A stretch of DNA of 64,000 bases from Pyxicephalus adspersus (GCF_032062135.1 NC_092859.1:126518129-126582128); one strand, 5' to 3'; positions 1 through 13,020 are shown, counted from the first letter of the stretch. Made by a program: numbers and translations. The notes: generated by a model not told the origin, from the letters alone.

Positions 1-227
1 TAATATTATAATCATTGTATGTGTGTACAAAGCCTTACTTGTCTCTATTCCGTCATGTTTCGCTGTTTTTATGTTTGTTTCACTGTGTCAATATATCTCT
101 TTATTTCCATTATTGGCATAAAGGGTTAGAGGACTATGGAAGTAATGTAAAATTTATCTAATGAGTACTATATTACTGGAATAATTTGAACCTCTGAGAT
201 TTCCTTTGCTGTCTTTTCCTCCTATTT

Positions 228-375
228 AGATTGTAAGCTCTTCGAAGCAGGGTCTTCTCCTCCTCCTGTGTCACTTCTGTATCTGTCATTTGCAACCCTT
301 ATTTAATGTACAGTGCTGTGTAATTTTGGCGCTATATAAATATTATTATTATTAATATTATTAATAATAAAAATT
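228..375 (+). repeat. L2/CR1-like LINE 3-prime tail
   Basis: The segment runs from 'gattgtaagctcttcg' through 'cctgtgtcact', 'atttaatgtacagtgctgt' and 'gcgctatataaat' into a TTA-rich tail. That order is the 3-prime end of a non-LTR retrotransposon of L2/CR1 type, which ends in a short microsatellite rather than poly(A). Further copies lie at 2014, 5450 and 14893 (plus strand) and at 1081, 9255, 37381, 51948 and 54855 (minus strand). No coding part is attached, as expected for 5-prime truncated insertions. The superfamily is inferred from the tail pattern only. Confidence 0.7.
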
Positions 376-441
376 AGAGAAAGAAAATGATTTTTGTTAT
401 TATTATTGATAATAATAATATTATTATTGTTAGTAATAATT
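341..441. repeat. ATT/AAT microsatellite-like tract
   Basis: Imperfect ATT/AAT trinucleotide runs follow the LINE tail directly and probably grew from its terminal repeat. The short open frames overlapping the tract are low-complexity (Ile/Asn/Leu runs) and are not genes. Confidence 0.75.
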
Positions 442-1080
442 TTCTTCTTACATAAAGTAAGATGTAAACCCCCCAATAAAATTTGTCCTTTTGAGTGTTT
501 GAATAGGCAAACTACTAGTCCTATCATGTTTTTTCTTTTTGCTGTCTATGTCCCCAGTGGGTGGATGTATTCACTCTGTCCTCATTGTCTTCAAATAGAG
601 ATGATAGTGTATGGTGTAGAATAGCTTTGGATTCTGAAATTTGCATTCTTAGCTGTAAATGAGAAGTATATTTATCAATGGCTCTATACTGTGAACTTAT
701 AAGGTTTGTTACCAAACCTGCACTAATAGTGCTAACCATTTAGTAACTAGAGAATATAATATATGTCCTGTTTTCAATGATGGACTTGCAGCAAAAAAAT
801 ACTAAAATTTATTGAAACCAAAAAATGCAGTGAAGGAACATAGTACGGGAGCCTTATAATGTACTCAGTTTTTCCAGTCTAGAAGTTCAACTAATTTTTA
901 GAAAAGTCATGTTTATAGAGAACCAATCACTACGGGGTTTATACAAAAATTCCAAAGTTCCACATGAAAATATTTTAAATTTGCAGTCCTACCTAAATGA
1001 TTTTTTTTTATTTGTGCCTTTGTTTAGTCTAACTTGCACTGACTGAGGATGACTGTGGGCTCTAGGAGCTAGTAGTGGGA
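442..1080. other. Unassigned non-coding sequence
   Basis: A/T-rich sequence with no frame, repeat or RNA structure that I recognise. Confidence 0.6.
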
Positions 1081-1146
1081 TTATTATTATTAAACAGGAT
1101 TTATATAGCGCCAACATATTACGCAGCGCTGTACATTAAATAGGGG
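1081..1146 (-). repeat. L2/CR1-like LINE 3-prime tail, short
   Basis: On the minus strand this reads 'atttaatgtacagcgctgcg', 'gcgctatataaatcctg' and ends in TTA repeats. It is the last ~65 bp of the family seen at 228 and lacks the upstream 'gattgtaagctc' part. Confidence 0.7.
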
Positions 1147-2013
1147 ATGTTTTCCAAAATCTCAGGCTTAAGTATTATTCACACTTAGGTGTTTTGTTAA
1201 CAAATGTGTTTTCACATGGTTGGCTTTGTGGGTTGCAATTGATTGTGCAGTGTAAGGCCATGTTTGGTATTTGGGAGTATTTCCCTCAAATACCAAATCC
1301 TTCAATTAGGGAGTTAAAGGGCTTGGGTAAGGCTGAAAGTATGTGTTAAACTGCAGATTTGCAGATGGATCAAAGCTTTGAGTGTCTTGGAATTTTGAGA
1401 GCCAGCCAATCACTCCATTCATCTCCTAGGCCAGGAACTTTAGGTGGCTATAAAGCAATACAAATTTGTGGTACGATAAGAGTGAATAACTTAAGGGTTG
1501 TGTGTTTGAAAAGTGTATGATCCATTAGCAGAGCTATAATTGTGAAAAACATAAATTTTTTAAAGCAAACTGATATACTTTTCATATAGAAAAAAAATAA
1601 AAAGTGTAAATAAAACTCTTTAGAACCCTGAAAGCTTCACTGCATTTTGTAACTGAAAAAATAATGAAATACAGGTGCAGTGTAAAAGCGTAAAGTAGTG
1701 ATATCCACTCTCCGTTATGAATGGGTCTTCCAATGTTCACACACCAAATAGTAATTGGCTGTCTGTACTGCCTCTAATTCTGTGTACTTGCATTCACTTC
1801 ATAAGAGTGTTTATCATGGCAACAGAATATGAAAAATATTTTAATTACTGTGCTCTTTTAATGCAGAGTAAGATCTGGCTTAGTCAGTAAGAGTAGATGC
1901 TTGACACTGCCCTTCCAAACTACTTGTAAAAAATCTAGAATACTACCTTTCTTCTTGGCCTCCTTTGCTTTTTTCTGACATGTCGGATTTGCATGTTTTT
2001 TATACAACCATGT
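1147..2013. other. Unassigned non-coding sequence
   Basis: Nothing recognised apart from A/T-rich runs. No open frame of note. Confidence 0.6.
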
Positions 2014-2093
2014 CCCTATTTAATGTACAGTGCTGCATAATATGTTGGCGCTATATAAATCCTGTTTATTCCTATTAATAATAATAATAATAA
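2014..2093 (+). repeat. L2/CR1-like LINE 3-prime tail, short
   Basis: 'ctatttaatgtacagtgctg' followed by 'gttggcgctatataaatcc' and an ATA/AAT tail. This is a heavily 5-prime truncated copy of the same family as 228. Confidence 0.7.
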
Positions 2094-4639
2094 CCATGAA
2101 ATTTGTTTTTTTTATTCTACTTAAAAATGAACTAATTGTTTAGATGACACAAGCATTGATACAATATAATAATCTATTTTCCATAACCAATATGCCCTGC
2201 TAACATTTTTTCATTCCTTTATCCGCAGTAAGTTGGGATGGTAAGATTTATTGTATGTATCACAGTTCATTGGCATATTGACTTGTTCCACTACCTTTGT
2301 TCTCTGGGGGGATATTGCCATTAGGGTATGTTGTTAAAAGACACATGTCTTGTCCTGTGACACAGTAGTGGGGCCATTAATTGGACAAATGGCTTGGTTA
2401 GGGACAAGGTATCAAAACTGCCTAAATCCCTAATGTGTATTCATGCTGTAAAGAGCCTTAACATGGCATATTTGTAGAGCCTTTGTGATTAATTGTGAGG
2501 CATTTCTGCAATTCCCCATATGGAGGGACTGTAAACAGACATTTAATGTGTATGCTTAAGGGAGCTGTGGAATTCATAGCCTAAATATAAGACTTCAAAC
2601 TGCACTGTTCTGCTCTTTCTAATATACATTTTCAGTCACACCCAGTTTATAGACAATTAAATTTACACGCACATTTTTCTAAAGCTGGAATGAATTTATC
2701 TCTCTAGAAGAAAAATATACATGCCATTTTCCAAAATTAAGCCAACCAGCATTACTTACCATTATGCTCTCATGATGATGCCTTGCATTGTAAAGATGTA
2801 ATTAATTTGAAGTACTCACTATGAATTCCAGGAATCTCATGCATTGCTGAGCAGGGGCATAAACCTACAGCAAAATTCTGAAGGGTCCAACCTTTCTACA
2901 CAAGGTCCAATTGTACAGCAAACACGGTACACCCCCTCCTGTGCAAGCTTTTTCTGGGGCACCCAGCAGTGTTTGTGTGCTGCAGGCACTGACAAATATA
3001 ATGCTGAACATTGTATTTACAGAACCTATTGGTGGTGGGGTACATTTGTTTTTGTTTTTTTCATTTTTTTCATATAAAAGTGCATTGATAATTGTTATAT
3101 GCAAAGTGCCCCCCAGCACGACTTGAGCTAGCTCAGCAGCATAAGCCCCAGGTAGGTAGGTAGATGTAATCTGAATGATCCTCCAAACCTATATCCCATT
3201 CCACCTATTCCCACTGTCTTCAGTCCACCACAACTGGTACTTCATAGGCCCACTTTGTGACCACTACACCTTGGTTTGTTCCTTGGCTATGAAGCTTCCC
3301 AATGTGGAGGATAGAAGTGTCATAATACCACCTAAGTGCTAAAAAGGATACTTGAATAGGGTAACTGATCCCCACTCATAGTAGCAAAGTAGCATTGACT
3401 TCCACTGTTACTTCCTAATATGTGGCAAAGATTGTGAACAAGGTGTTTAAAAAAGCACTGTGTTCTATAATTCCTTATAATATTTACTCTTTTAAAAGTA
3501 GAGAAAATCATGAACCCCTTATAAAGCGTCAATCACACCGACTTACGCTCTATTAACATAGCTAATTGCACTGTACTAATGACAAATAACGATTCTAGAA
3601 GTAATTGTAAAAAGTGGCAATCATTAAAGCAAACTGACACTTCTTAAATGTGTGAAACAAAAGGTGCAGTTATTTTGAAGAAATAAAGGTTCTCTGGCAG
3701 AAAGGAAGTTCAACTCTTTATAAATAGGCCCAAAAAACTCTACAAGTAAGGAAAGGTGAAATCCCTGCCAGGTTCCTTTTTGCTATCCCATGGGGTAAAT
3801 ATTTGTCACACAGGCTAGACTTATGTGTGATTTTTATTCGCCTCGATTACATGTGGGGTGAAGAGATGAGTAATTTACACAAAAAGATTATTTTCTGCTG
3901 ACTGCACTTCTTTCAACATGTATTATCTGTACTTAATCAAAAACTGAAAACTGATCTTTAGGGTGGAAAAGGGAGTTAATATGTGATGTTAAAATTAATG
4001 CAGCCTTCAATTGCTTCCTCTATTACATACTCACCTTAAGATTAGTATAAAATATGTTAGACATTTGCATTGCCTACTGTTTTGTGACCTATTGTACTTT
4101 ATTCCTCTTTGTTTATCTTGCCCTTAACCTCCCTTTCCCTTCCCTGTATGTTATGCATATTACCAATTCAAATGAACTCTATACCTGCAAAAACCATGTA
4201 TGCCCAAAGCCTGTTCTCCCAGAGAACCTGTGACATGTACTCACCATGTCAGTTATAAGGGTTAATTCAAACTCATGGCTGTTTTATATTTTCATAGCAT
4301 GCATTGCCCTTTTATGCACAAATGATCAAAGCAGTTTTAAAGCCATTTGACCAGTTCTTTTAATCATTTAAATGCTGAAATATAACATCTCAAAAGGGGA
4401 ATTGAAGAAAAAAACAAAATAAGAGAACTCCAACCACCAAAAACATGTTTCTAGTACAACTTAAATAAAAATTGGCCTTCACTGGAGTCAAACCACTTAA
4501 TATTAAACCCCCCCTTCCACCATCTCTGTATTTCCAATGCTGGGATAGTGAGAGCGAAAGTGCTAAATAGCTTATTCTTCTTTCTCCTTGACCAATTACA
4601 AGGAGCCAAGTGATCTGTGAATGGCTAATGATTGGCCAA
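2094..4639. other. Unassigned non-coding sequence
   Basis: Mostly unique A/T-rich DNA. A short AGGT tetranucleotide run sits at about 3150-3164. Short frames at 2844-3126 overlap in three registers and resemble no family, so I treat them as chance. Confidence 0.55.
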
Positions 4640-5150
4640 AGAGAGAGAGTGCATAAAATAAAAGGGTGCTATAAGGAATTGTTTCTGAACTGTTTCTGAG
4701 AGGAAATAATGACTTATTTCATAAGTACAGTTTCACTGACCTAGCTTGTCCCTGGCTTGGGTTCTATATCTGCTCCTTTGCACCTGTGTGGACACTGGCT
4801 TGTTCTCTGGCCACAGTTACTGTCTAACACTCTGGTACTTTGCTACCCACAAGTTGCTGACCCGGTCTGAATTTGACTATGTCTCTGCCCAATGTATCGG
4901 TACCATCCTGCTATCTGTTGCTGACCCTGGTCTGTTTTGTTCTGAGATCACAATCTACTGTCATGTCATGTAACAGCACTTCTTGGTAGTAAATTGACAG
5001 CGCACCTTAGTTTCAGGGGTATCACTGACATCACTATTCACCCAACTGTCATGCCCCTCTTTCACACCCACATTTTCTGTTCTCCTACCCAGGGGTGCTT
5101 AGACTGGTGCAGTAAGAGAGGCTCTCATCATCTTTGACTCCCCATTAGGT
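4640..5150 (+). other. Possible LTR-retroelement fragment
   Basis: This stretch is richer in C and T than its flanks and contains a diverged internal repeat ('ctgacccggtctgaatttgac' is partly echoed about 60 bp later by 'ctgaccctggtctg'). A TATA-like 'cataaaataaaagg' precedes it at about 4651. The style resembles LTR regions of frog Gypsy-like elements as I remember them. No paired LTR, primer-binding site or pol domain is visible, so the assignment is weak. Confidence 0.3.
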
Positions 5151-5449
5151 TATGCGACAGTGAACATGTTTTTAAATTTGATTATCCTAAATTATTCTGC
5201 TTAGTTTCATCATTGAGCATTTAATTTGCCTGTCAAAGCTATATCCAAAAAATCTTTTTTTATTACTGTATAAGGTCTGTATATGAAGCAGTGAATCACT
5301 GAGACATTTTATAGTGGCAAATCTCCAAGGTCTATGTGTTTCAATAGCAGAATTTAATTTTCCACCAGGAAATATTTCAGTGAATGTCAGATTCACTGCT
5401 TAATAAATTGACTCTTTTATGCGAAATGAATATGAATATACAATCTCTT

Positions 5450-5600
5450 GGATTGTAAGCTCTTGTGGGCAGGGTTCTTTCCTCCTGTGTCAGTGTCTGT
5501 ACCTGTCATTTGCAACCCCTATTAATGTACAGTGATGCGTAATATGTTGCTGATATATAAATACTGTTTATTATTATTAATATTAATACTAATATATATT
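5450..5600 (+). repeat. L2/CR1-like LINE 3-prime tail
   Basis: A fairly complete tail: 'ggattgtaagctcttgtggg', 'cctcctgtgtcagtgtctg', 'tttgcaacccctattaatg', then a mutated 'gctgatataaata' and TTA/AAT repeats. Same family and orientation as 228. Confidence 0.75.
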
Positions 5601-7349
5601 TTTCAAGGAAATAACACAATATATTGCAATGACTAAAAGGAAACAGAAAGGACCATTCCTCGTTCATGAAAAGTGTGACATGAAATCATCTTGTTATTCT
5701 CCAGTTTTATAACTTCATTAAAAACTGCTGGTTTTAACAATAAGATGCACATTTCCCATCCTTTACACTATAACTAAGCTTTACATTTCCCTTTCCATCA
5801 AAGAAGCCTCTGTCTATCCTCCAATGCTTTCACTTTCCATTGTTTATCACTCTCCATGTCATGTTTGCACATGTTATCTGACCTCTTGTTTGCTCTGTTA
5901 GCTATAGGGATTCATTTCAAAAGCCTTTATGCCACAGTCTAGTTACCCAATTAGAAGTGGTTGACAAAATATATGACAATTAGCTTAAAGTGTTATGTTG
6001 TACTCACTGTTTTATTTATATGTATCCAAAGCTTTAAGGTGTCAATAAACCCAAAATACAATGATCTGTTACTTTGATGCTATTGTTTTAATGTAAAAAC
6101 CCTTTTAGTGAGAAGTAAATACCTAATGATGCTGACAATGCTTTGTGGGTGGACTTTTCTGTGCAGCATTGCCAACCTCCTGTGTATGCTCAGCCCAGCG
6201 ACTGCAAATTCTACAGCAATAAGACTAAAATAATATTACTGACAACCCATCTAATAAAGGGGAGTACATGCATTACTTATACTAAGCTATATGAAATATC
6301 AAATGGGCATTATTTTATAGTCAAAAGTCACCACTTGCCATATATGACTTACAAATAAGAGTAATATAAACCTGCTGTTCAGTGTGTGTTCCAATGTTAT
6401 GTGTGGTGTATTACAGTTGCTATCTTTGGTTACAAAGTCTATGTGGGTTATGGACGAAAGCAATAAAACAATTTTCACTTAACTTATGTTAAGTGAACTT
6501 ATGTATGTGGTGAAAATTCACTTTGCAAAAAAAAAACAATCACACGCAAGGAAATTCAATGAAACATAATATTGGCTTGCATTTGATTTGATGGTTGAGA
6601 TGAGCATAGTGTCACCTAAAATTCACCTATAAGATAATAATTCACTTTGCTGAATCAATAGCTGATAGTTCTTTAGTAAGTGGACCTATCATCAGCCAAA
6701 GTTCAAAAGTTTGATTCCTCTAAAGCAGATGTTATTTGCCATAATGAGCATTATGTCCACTAGTAAAAGCTAAAAATAGCAACTAAACAATGCAATAATA
6801 AAAATAAAGCAGTATAGCTTAGTGAATTGAGCCTACAGTCTGTTTATTTATTGTGCTTTAGCGGTAGTTACAGGATCAAAAAGGATAACAATTCCCTTAA
6901 TGTATAATCCTGGTAATATATCATAAATATATAATATGAATTCTGATCACTCATGGATGTGTCAACTAACATTTCAGTAGCTGTCTCACTATGACAATAT
7001 GTAGATATGAATACCCCTATGGGCACATGCTATTCATTTGTCATGGTCTATTATTGGTCATGGTCTTAATCAGGAGGGAATGCAATGTAAATCCTCTGCA
7101 AGGAAATACCTTAGCATTGCCATAATCACATACAGAATAAAACAAATCTAATAAATCTATTTATATGCATTACATTAGCAGATAAAGAAGCTAAAAAACA
7201 GATATAAATTATTTTCATTAAAATGTTATTTTTATCAATAGGTATCATGAAAATAAAAATGTGTGCTCCTCTTACAAAGATTTAAGACGCCATACTTTGA
7301 AGAGATTTTAACTATGTTCTTGTAGGTAAAGATAACCATTTTGATATAT
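5601..7349. other. Non-coding sequence with faint foldback-repeat traces
   Basis: Mostly unassigned. At 6476-6495 there is an 8-bp perfect hairpin (cacttaac / gttaagtg). From about 6500 to 6700 phrases such as 'aaaattcactttgc' and 'ttctttagtaagtgg' echo the repeats at 7651 and 62036, suggesting an old, decayed copy. Confidence 0.4.
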
Positions 7350-7508
7350 AAAGCGTAGCTAAACTCAGAATTTTCACTTAAAAGGGTAGAGAACCCAATG
7401 GATGCCGAGACGACGCTGGAGTCGGACAATCCCAGAGTGATCAGACTTCCCTGCGGGATTGAAGGTAAGTGTGTTGTTTGTTTTTTTTGAGTATAGTTCC
7501 TCTTTAAG
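7350..7508. mobile_element. Short foldback element, TAAAG family
   Basis: The left end reads AAAGCGTAGCTAAACTCAGA. The right end, reversed, reads CCCTTAAAGAGGAACTATAC. These diverged inverted ends also bound the element at 14405-14812. The interior is CpG-bearing ('gccgagacgacgctgg') and shares 'gggattgaaggtaagtg' with that larger copy. It is a non-autonomous, deletion-derivative DNA element with no coding capacity. Confidence 0.6.
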
Positions 7509-7650
7509 GGATTTTTTTTTACTGTTTATCCAGCAATAAAGTTCTCCCCTGCAGACAATTTGCAACTGTGGAGAAAGCCAGCATAGCATCTGCATGTAAT
7601 ACTTCCTCTTGAAATGAACAAAGCTCACAAGGCTACACACACATAAAATA

Positions 7651-7760
7651 CAATAAGGTTTATTTACTAAAGGAGTTTAGACTTCTGTCAAAGTGAATGA
7701 TCACCTTGCAGAGGAATTTTCACTGAGCTTAGTGGATACTGTAAATATCACTTTATGTGC
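7651..7760 (+). repeat. Dispersed 'TTTACTAAA...CAAAGTGAAT' repeat
   Basis: The block 'ttactaaaggagtttagact' followed by 'caaagtgaatgatcacctt' and 'gaattttcact' recurs in diverged form at 62036-62125. Two copies with similar internal order indicate an interspersed repeat. I could not define its ends. Confidence 0.5.
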
Positions 7761-8970
7761 CACTAACTGCCCCATTTACAGCGCAGAACAAAAATATATC
7801 AGCCCACACCACACAATGCAGATAATATGTGGCACACTAAGTACACAACATGGAGCATCCACAAAATACATAACACAAAGCACACACAATATATCCATGC
7901 AACCATCGCTGATGTCCTCTTACTGGGACCTTCCTATTGCTCTTTAGATGTTCATGATAAATCATTTTCTGTAAATGAGCAAAAATATGCTGGCGCTTTA
8001 TAAATACAGTTTAAGATTATTATATTCATCATCATCCTGCATGTTTGAGATCCCTTTTTGAACCATAGCAGAAGATTCTTCAAAGTTCACTGTATAAATG
8101 TAATAAATTATTGCTCCTTTGAGTCCAGTGCCTTTGTGGATGTAGCATCCTACACATTATATGGTTTCACTGTTATTTTTATTGATTTATATTATACCTA
8201 CATATTTTGTAGCACTGTCAACAATACTAACAATACTATCTGTTTTTCTGTATGTATGACAATTTTTATGATTGCAATTTTTATTTTCTATACATGCATT
8301 TATATATTTACATTTTTGCAAAACTAACAATAGGTCTTTTCCTTATCCTTTATTTGATGTAGGGAGCTGCAATAGTTATTTGGGGGCTACTGTTTATTGA
8401 GTGCCCGAATAAGCACACATACAGCAAATATCCATTAAATAAATGTATAAATGATTACTACTGAGATATCAATAAAAATGAATTAGGAATAAAAAGTGAC
8501 TTACTAAAAACAAACTTGGGAATGTAGTTTTCAATTAGTGAAAAGCAATTTTATTCCCTTTTGCCACTGGAGATACACAACAGGTAAATGGAACCCTGCA
8601 AGGCAGATAGAGGTCAAACCAGTGTCATGGCTAATGGTACTAGAGAGAAACCCTTAATATACATATTTGCTAGATTTCACACCAGCAAATTAAGAGGGGA
8701 AAAAGAAAAAACAACATGGCAGGAATTAACTCTGTGTGGGTTAAAGGAAGATCTATGGCCTAAAGTTTAATGATAATCACACGTTGGAAATTAGGTGTTA
8801 AATAGAAGCAATTGTCCTTGAAGATCCCCTGCTATGCTAAGGTCAACGTGTTACATGGACAATTTCCTGCTCTTTGTCTTCTGGGCCCTGGGAATCCAAC
8901 ATAAAAGGTGTGATCACTGTTTGTATAGGAATTACACTTTCTAACATACATGTTATGTAGTCCTTTCAGT
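7761..8970. other. Unassigned non-coding sequence
   Basis: A fragment at about 7990-8015 ('atgctggcgctttataaata') resembles the last part of an L2/CR1-like tail. The rest is A/T-rich. Short frames at 8058-8327 are hydrophobic by composition and have no recognisable domain. Confidence 0.5.

Positions 8971-9036
<66 letters not shown>
8971..9036 (+). repeat. (GATA)16 microsatellite
   Basis: About 16.5 uninterrupted GATA units. The perfect array is a likely polymorphic marker. Confidence 0.97.
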
Positions 9037-9254
9037 CTGTAAGATACTACATATAATAATATTACTACTATAATAATATTCTGATTCTATCGCCCATATT
9101 TTTTTTTTTTTTTCATGTATATTTTTAAACGTTTTATAAATGTAAACTATACCTCCTCTATATAAAACTGTTTATTGGTTTGTTGTTGGTTATAACATTT
9201 AACATATCTAATAAGACCTGTTCATTTCACAGTATTAGGTGTGTTATTTATAAT

Positions 9255-9370
9255 TTATAATGCCAACTTACGCAGCGCTGTACATTAAATATGGGTTGCA
9301 AATGACTGACAGATACAGACAGTGACACAGGAAGAGGCGAGGACTCTGCCCCGAAGAGCTTACAATCTAG
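9255..9370 (-). repeat. L2/CR1-like LINE 3-prime tail
   Basis: On the minus strand it starts 'ctagattgtaagctcttcgg' and continues through 'cctcttcctgtgtcactgtc' and 'atttaatgtacagcgctgcg'. The terminal 'ctatataaat' is degraded to a T/A-rich run. Confidence 0.72.
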
Positions 9371-10160
9371 GGGGTGGGGGGAGTCTCATACAATAGGAGA
9401 GGAGATATGAATGAACTATTGTACTAATACACCCATGTATATTTATAAAATAAAACAGAAAAAACTATAGGCTACAAGGCTATAGTTTAAACAAATTTTA
9501 AAATAATTTGCTAGTTGAAATTACATACAGCATGGAATTTTGGAGCTAAGTATTTAAATGATCAGCAAGACACATTAGAAAATCCAATGTTGGACAATTG
9601 GGTTTTAATAGACAATAGATATTCTGCCCAATAGATTCAGGAGGGATGCCAGCTTGCTTTCTCTACTAATGTTGGATCGTAATAAAACATGACTGGTGCT
9701 TCTCATCTTTTTGCATGTTTTCATGTTTTATTAGCAAGATTAAAGCAACACAGTTTCACTGGCAAAGCAGACAACTGGCATCTTGGCAAACCAATTCACA
9801 CCAATATTTTTTTCTGATGATCTTAATGTTTAGTTTTTGTTAATGTTTAACATATATACATATTTTAAATTAATAATAATAATATAATGGTTAAAGAAAT
9901 AATACTTTAAAAAGTTGGTCCCTAAAAGTGATGTAGTGTATTCTCTGTTCTTAACCTACTTTTCCTCATATTACTTGGACTTTTAAACCAGGTGATTCAT
10001 AAAGAATTCTAATAAGCTTAAAAAAGATTAATCTACTGTTCCGTGGACGAATTCTAAGGGAATATTTTGACAACATTAAATACCATTTGGTTGTTCCAAT
10101 ATTTTTTAAATTAATTTTTATAATTATTTTGAGTGAATATTTTGAATTAAGAACATTCAT
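9371..10160. other. Unassigned non-coding sequence
   Basis: A/T-rich sequence with no structure or frame that I recognise. Confidence 0.6.
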
Positions 10161-10370
10161 CCTGATTTATTAAAGCTCTCTGAGGCTGGAGAGAATACAC
10201 ATCAGTGAAGCTGGGTGATCCAGCAAACCTGGAATGGATCTTTTCCAGGATTCAAAACATTTGCTAGCAAATAGCAAATAGCTTTGAAAAAATGAATTCC
10301 AAGTTTGCAGAATCACTCAGCTTCACTGATGAAAGTGTATCCTCTCCAGCCTTGGAGAGCTTTAATAAAT
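10161..10370. mobile_element. Foldback element, GATTTATTAAAG family, copy 1
   Basis: Starts 'cctgatttattaaagctctc' and ends 'ggagagctttaataaat'. The halves are near-complementary: 'cagtgaagctgggtgatcc' on the left is mirrored by 'cactcagcttcactgatg' on the right, around an 'atttgctagcaaat' centre. Four other copies lie in this window. This is a non-autonomous inverted-repeat element without coding sequence. Confidence 0.8.
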
Positions 10371-11420
10371 AGTTGCCATTTGCAACTAAAGGGCAGATGA
10401 ACCTTTATTTTTTGTTTCCATACTCAGTTCTCAATAGTCAGTAAAAGCAGTTTTGACCTTTTTCTACTAACTGTGGAGTATGGGCACCCTTGTGTGTGGG
10501 ATTACATATGATAGTGTCAACCTGGTACAGCCAATTAAATTGGCTAAAGATCATTCAAAAGCAGAAAAACAGAAGGAAGATGGCAGTGCTCACTGCTGGA
10601 ATGTGAACAAGTGAGTTTGTTGGGTTTAGTTCTGATTTAAGCCTTTCTAATTTCCTTATTACTTATTGTTTTCTAACTACTAGCCGTTTACAGTTAGTCA
10701 ATTTTGTTTGCCAATTCACCACCATAAGCATTAGGTAACCTCTGGATTCTACAGCCTCAAACAGGTAACCATGTTATGGCATTGATTATTTTCTCATATG
10801 GAATTTATCTTTTACCACTCTTTGCAAATGACTAAGGAAGCATAAATTATAAATTCAGAAAACATTCTTTGAGAATACTTTTCTCCAATACCTTTGGTCA
10901 TACACTGCGCTCTGCTTTCTCATACTGGTACAGGCCTTAAATGTGTGTTGATTGATCATGTTCCCCATTATCTAGAGGGGGTGACAGATATTGTCTCCTA
11001 CTACAAAAAGAATGCGGTTGTATCTATTCTCACTGCAGACCCTGTTGTTTTTCAAGTGCCTCAGAGAACAATAAAGCGTTACTGCAAACTACACACCTAC
11101 TTCACCTGTCTAAAGTCTGGTACATATATTCAATAATTGTCACTAAAAAGACTGTTAGTGATTGTTTCCAGCAAAACTGGAACAAATGAACTCTGTACAG
11201 ACAGTGCGGCTTTATTTTATAGAGGGGGGAGAAAACAGGTATGAGGAGCCTCTTTACATCTTTACACCCATTAGAAAAAAGAGTGATTGTCAGGTGATCA
11301 GTAATCCAGCACGATGAATCACTAAACTACGTTAAGGGAAAGTTATACAGGTACTAGATTTTCATTTCATGACCATGAATGTTTTATTTTAGGCAACAAA
11401 AATCTAGCATTAGTAAATAG
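10371..11420. other. Unassigned non-coding sequence
   Basis: An 80-codon plus-strand frame at 10894-11136 has no recognisable domain and no splice or initiation context. I leave it uncalled. Confidence 0.5.
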
Positions 11421-11800
11421 CTTAAAGCGTACATAAACTCAACATTTTTACTTTACATGTTGAGTTTATGTAAAAATGCTGTTGTTTTTTTTTTAAGTGC
11501 AACACCCTTTTTTTTATAAAAAGAAAAACGGTGTAGCACCGCCCCCTTCAGTTCTAATTGCCGTGTCGATGAAGACTTAATGGAAACGCAAAGAGAGGCT
11601 CTGGCTGCTCCTTCTGCACATGCCCTAATTTCAGCCATGAGCGGTAGGGGCATTTTTCCTTCTAAGGGAAAGAGATGCTGATCTAACACATGCACAGTGA
11701 GATCGTCTCTCTTTTTATTTTGCCCTTCACAGCAGCTACGTCACCCGACCTTGCACTTGTGCAATGCGAGATCGGGTGACAAACAAAGAAGACTGAAGAA
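11421..11800. mobile_element. CpG-bearing foldback element, TAAAG family, truncated
   Basis: The left end 'cttaaagcgtacataaactc' matches the inverted ends of the family at 14405. It is followed at once by a perfect 16-bp hairpin (arms 11430-11445 and 11457-11472). The interior shares 'gatcgggtgac' and 'catgcgc/acatgc'-type phrases with 14405-14812. I could not find a right inverted end, so the end coordinate is approximate. Confidence 0.5.
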
Positions 11801-13020
11801 CAGTCCATGAAAATAAAATCAGAAAAGACACACACACTCAATACCAACTGATAATGCACTATATTATAACTAATAAAATGCAAATAAAAATTCATAACAA
11901 ATATAAAAATAAAACCTAACTTACACAACAAACGAACATATACACAAAACCAGTGCTTAAAGTATCAATTTAGATCCAGCAAAATATCACATTTTAACTA
12001 ATTCATTATCGCATTTCCTTTTAACACAACTGTCAATGTATCTTGAAATGACAAAATATTCATGTTACCTCCCAAGTATAAAACTTACTAGATTGTATTG
12101 ACCTGTAAACTAGGATAAGGTCATACAATTTTTTTCATTCTTTTTTCACAAGCAATGCTGACATATAAAGCTGTATCTAAAATTCATTAACATGTAGACA
12201 TAAATAAAGCTGTAAAAATGTAAATGTAGCATTTGTTTTATTTAAAATTTTGCAATATAAAAACACAATTAAAACACCAACATTACCAAGTGCTTACAAA
12301 GTACCAGCAAATCACAATATATATACAATCCGCATCCCCTGAACCTAGAATTATATTTTCCACCAAATCTTTTCCATCAAATATACTTGTGTTTTACAAT
12401 TTTGGTACACATAAGTTTTTGGGAGATCTTGCATAAAAAATACAAATAGTATAAAAAATGTAATCATTACAAAGAAAACAGAACATGCCTAAATGCCTAA
12501 ATTTGTTAGAATTAAATACAGATTTGTGTGCTGAACTCCAACATTTGTGAAAATCTGTGTAAAAAATGTGATTTCCTGAAGGATGGTATGGGTCTGAATA
12601 ATTGCTTTTTATAGATGGACCTCTAAATGCTAGAGTGGCTGGATCATAGAACAGCTGACATGACTATAAATTGAAAAAAACTTACAAGCACAGTGCCAAG
12701 AGATTTTCAGAGCCAGTATGTGTTTCATGGGAAATATTTTGGCCTTGGTGCTTTGACCTTGGGACAACAAAGGGTCCTTTGGCACACTGTGTGGCTCTTG
12801 AGAATCCTGTAGACAATGGTCAAAATGAAGCCAAATATCATATTCAGACTGTGTTGAACAGTGAGACAGACTTGAATGGGACTTGGCTTGAAGTCATTGC
12901 TAGTGGTATCCATAGCCAAATAATAAAACCAAATTTAGGAATGAGCACATGGTCACATGGAATGACAAGGGTCATGGCAGGGTGATTTTAGGCAAAGCCA
13001 GGACAAACATTGTTTGGTAC
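11801..13020. other. Unassigned non-coding sequence
   Basis: A/T-rich. A 104-codon frame at 12671-12985 is the longest plus-strand frame in the area, but it has no recognised domain and its opposite strand is also open. I do not call it a gene. Confidence 0.5.

Noticed and set aside
12671..12985. 104-codon plus-strand frame as a possible exon
   Set aside because: No recognisable domain, and the opposite strand is also open for 64 codons. No convincing splice sites in register.
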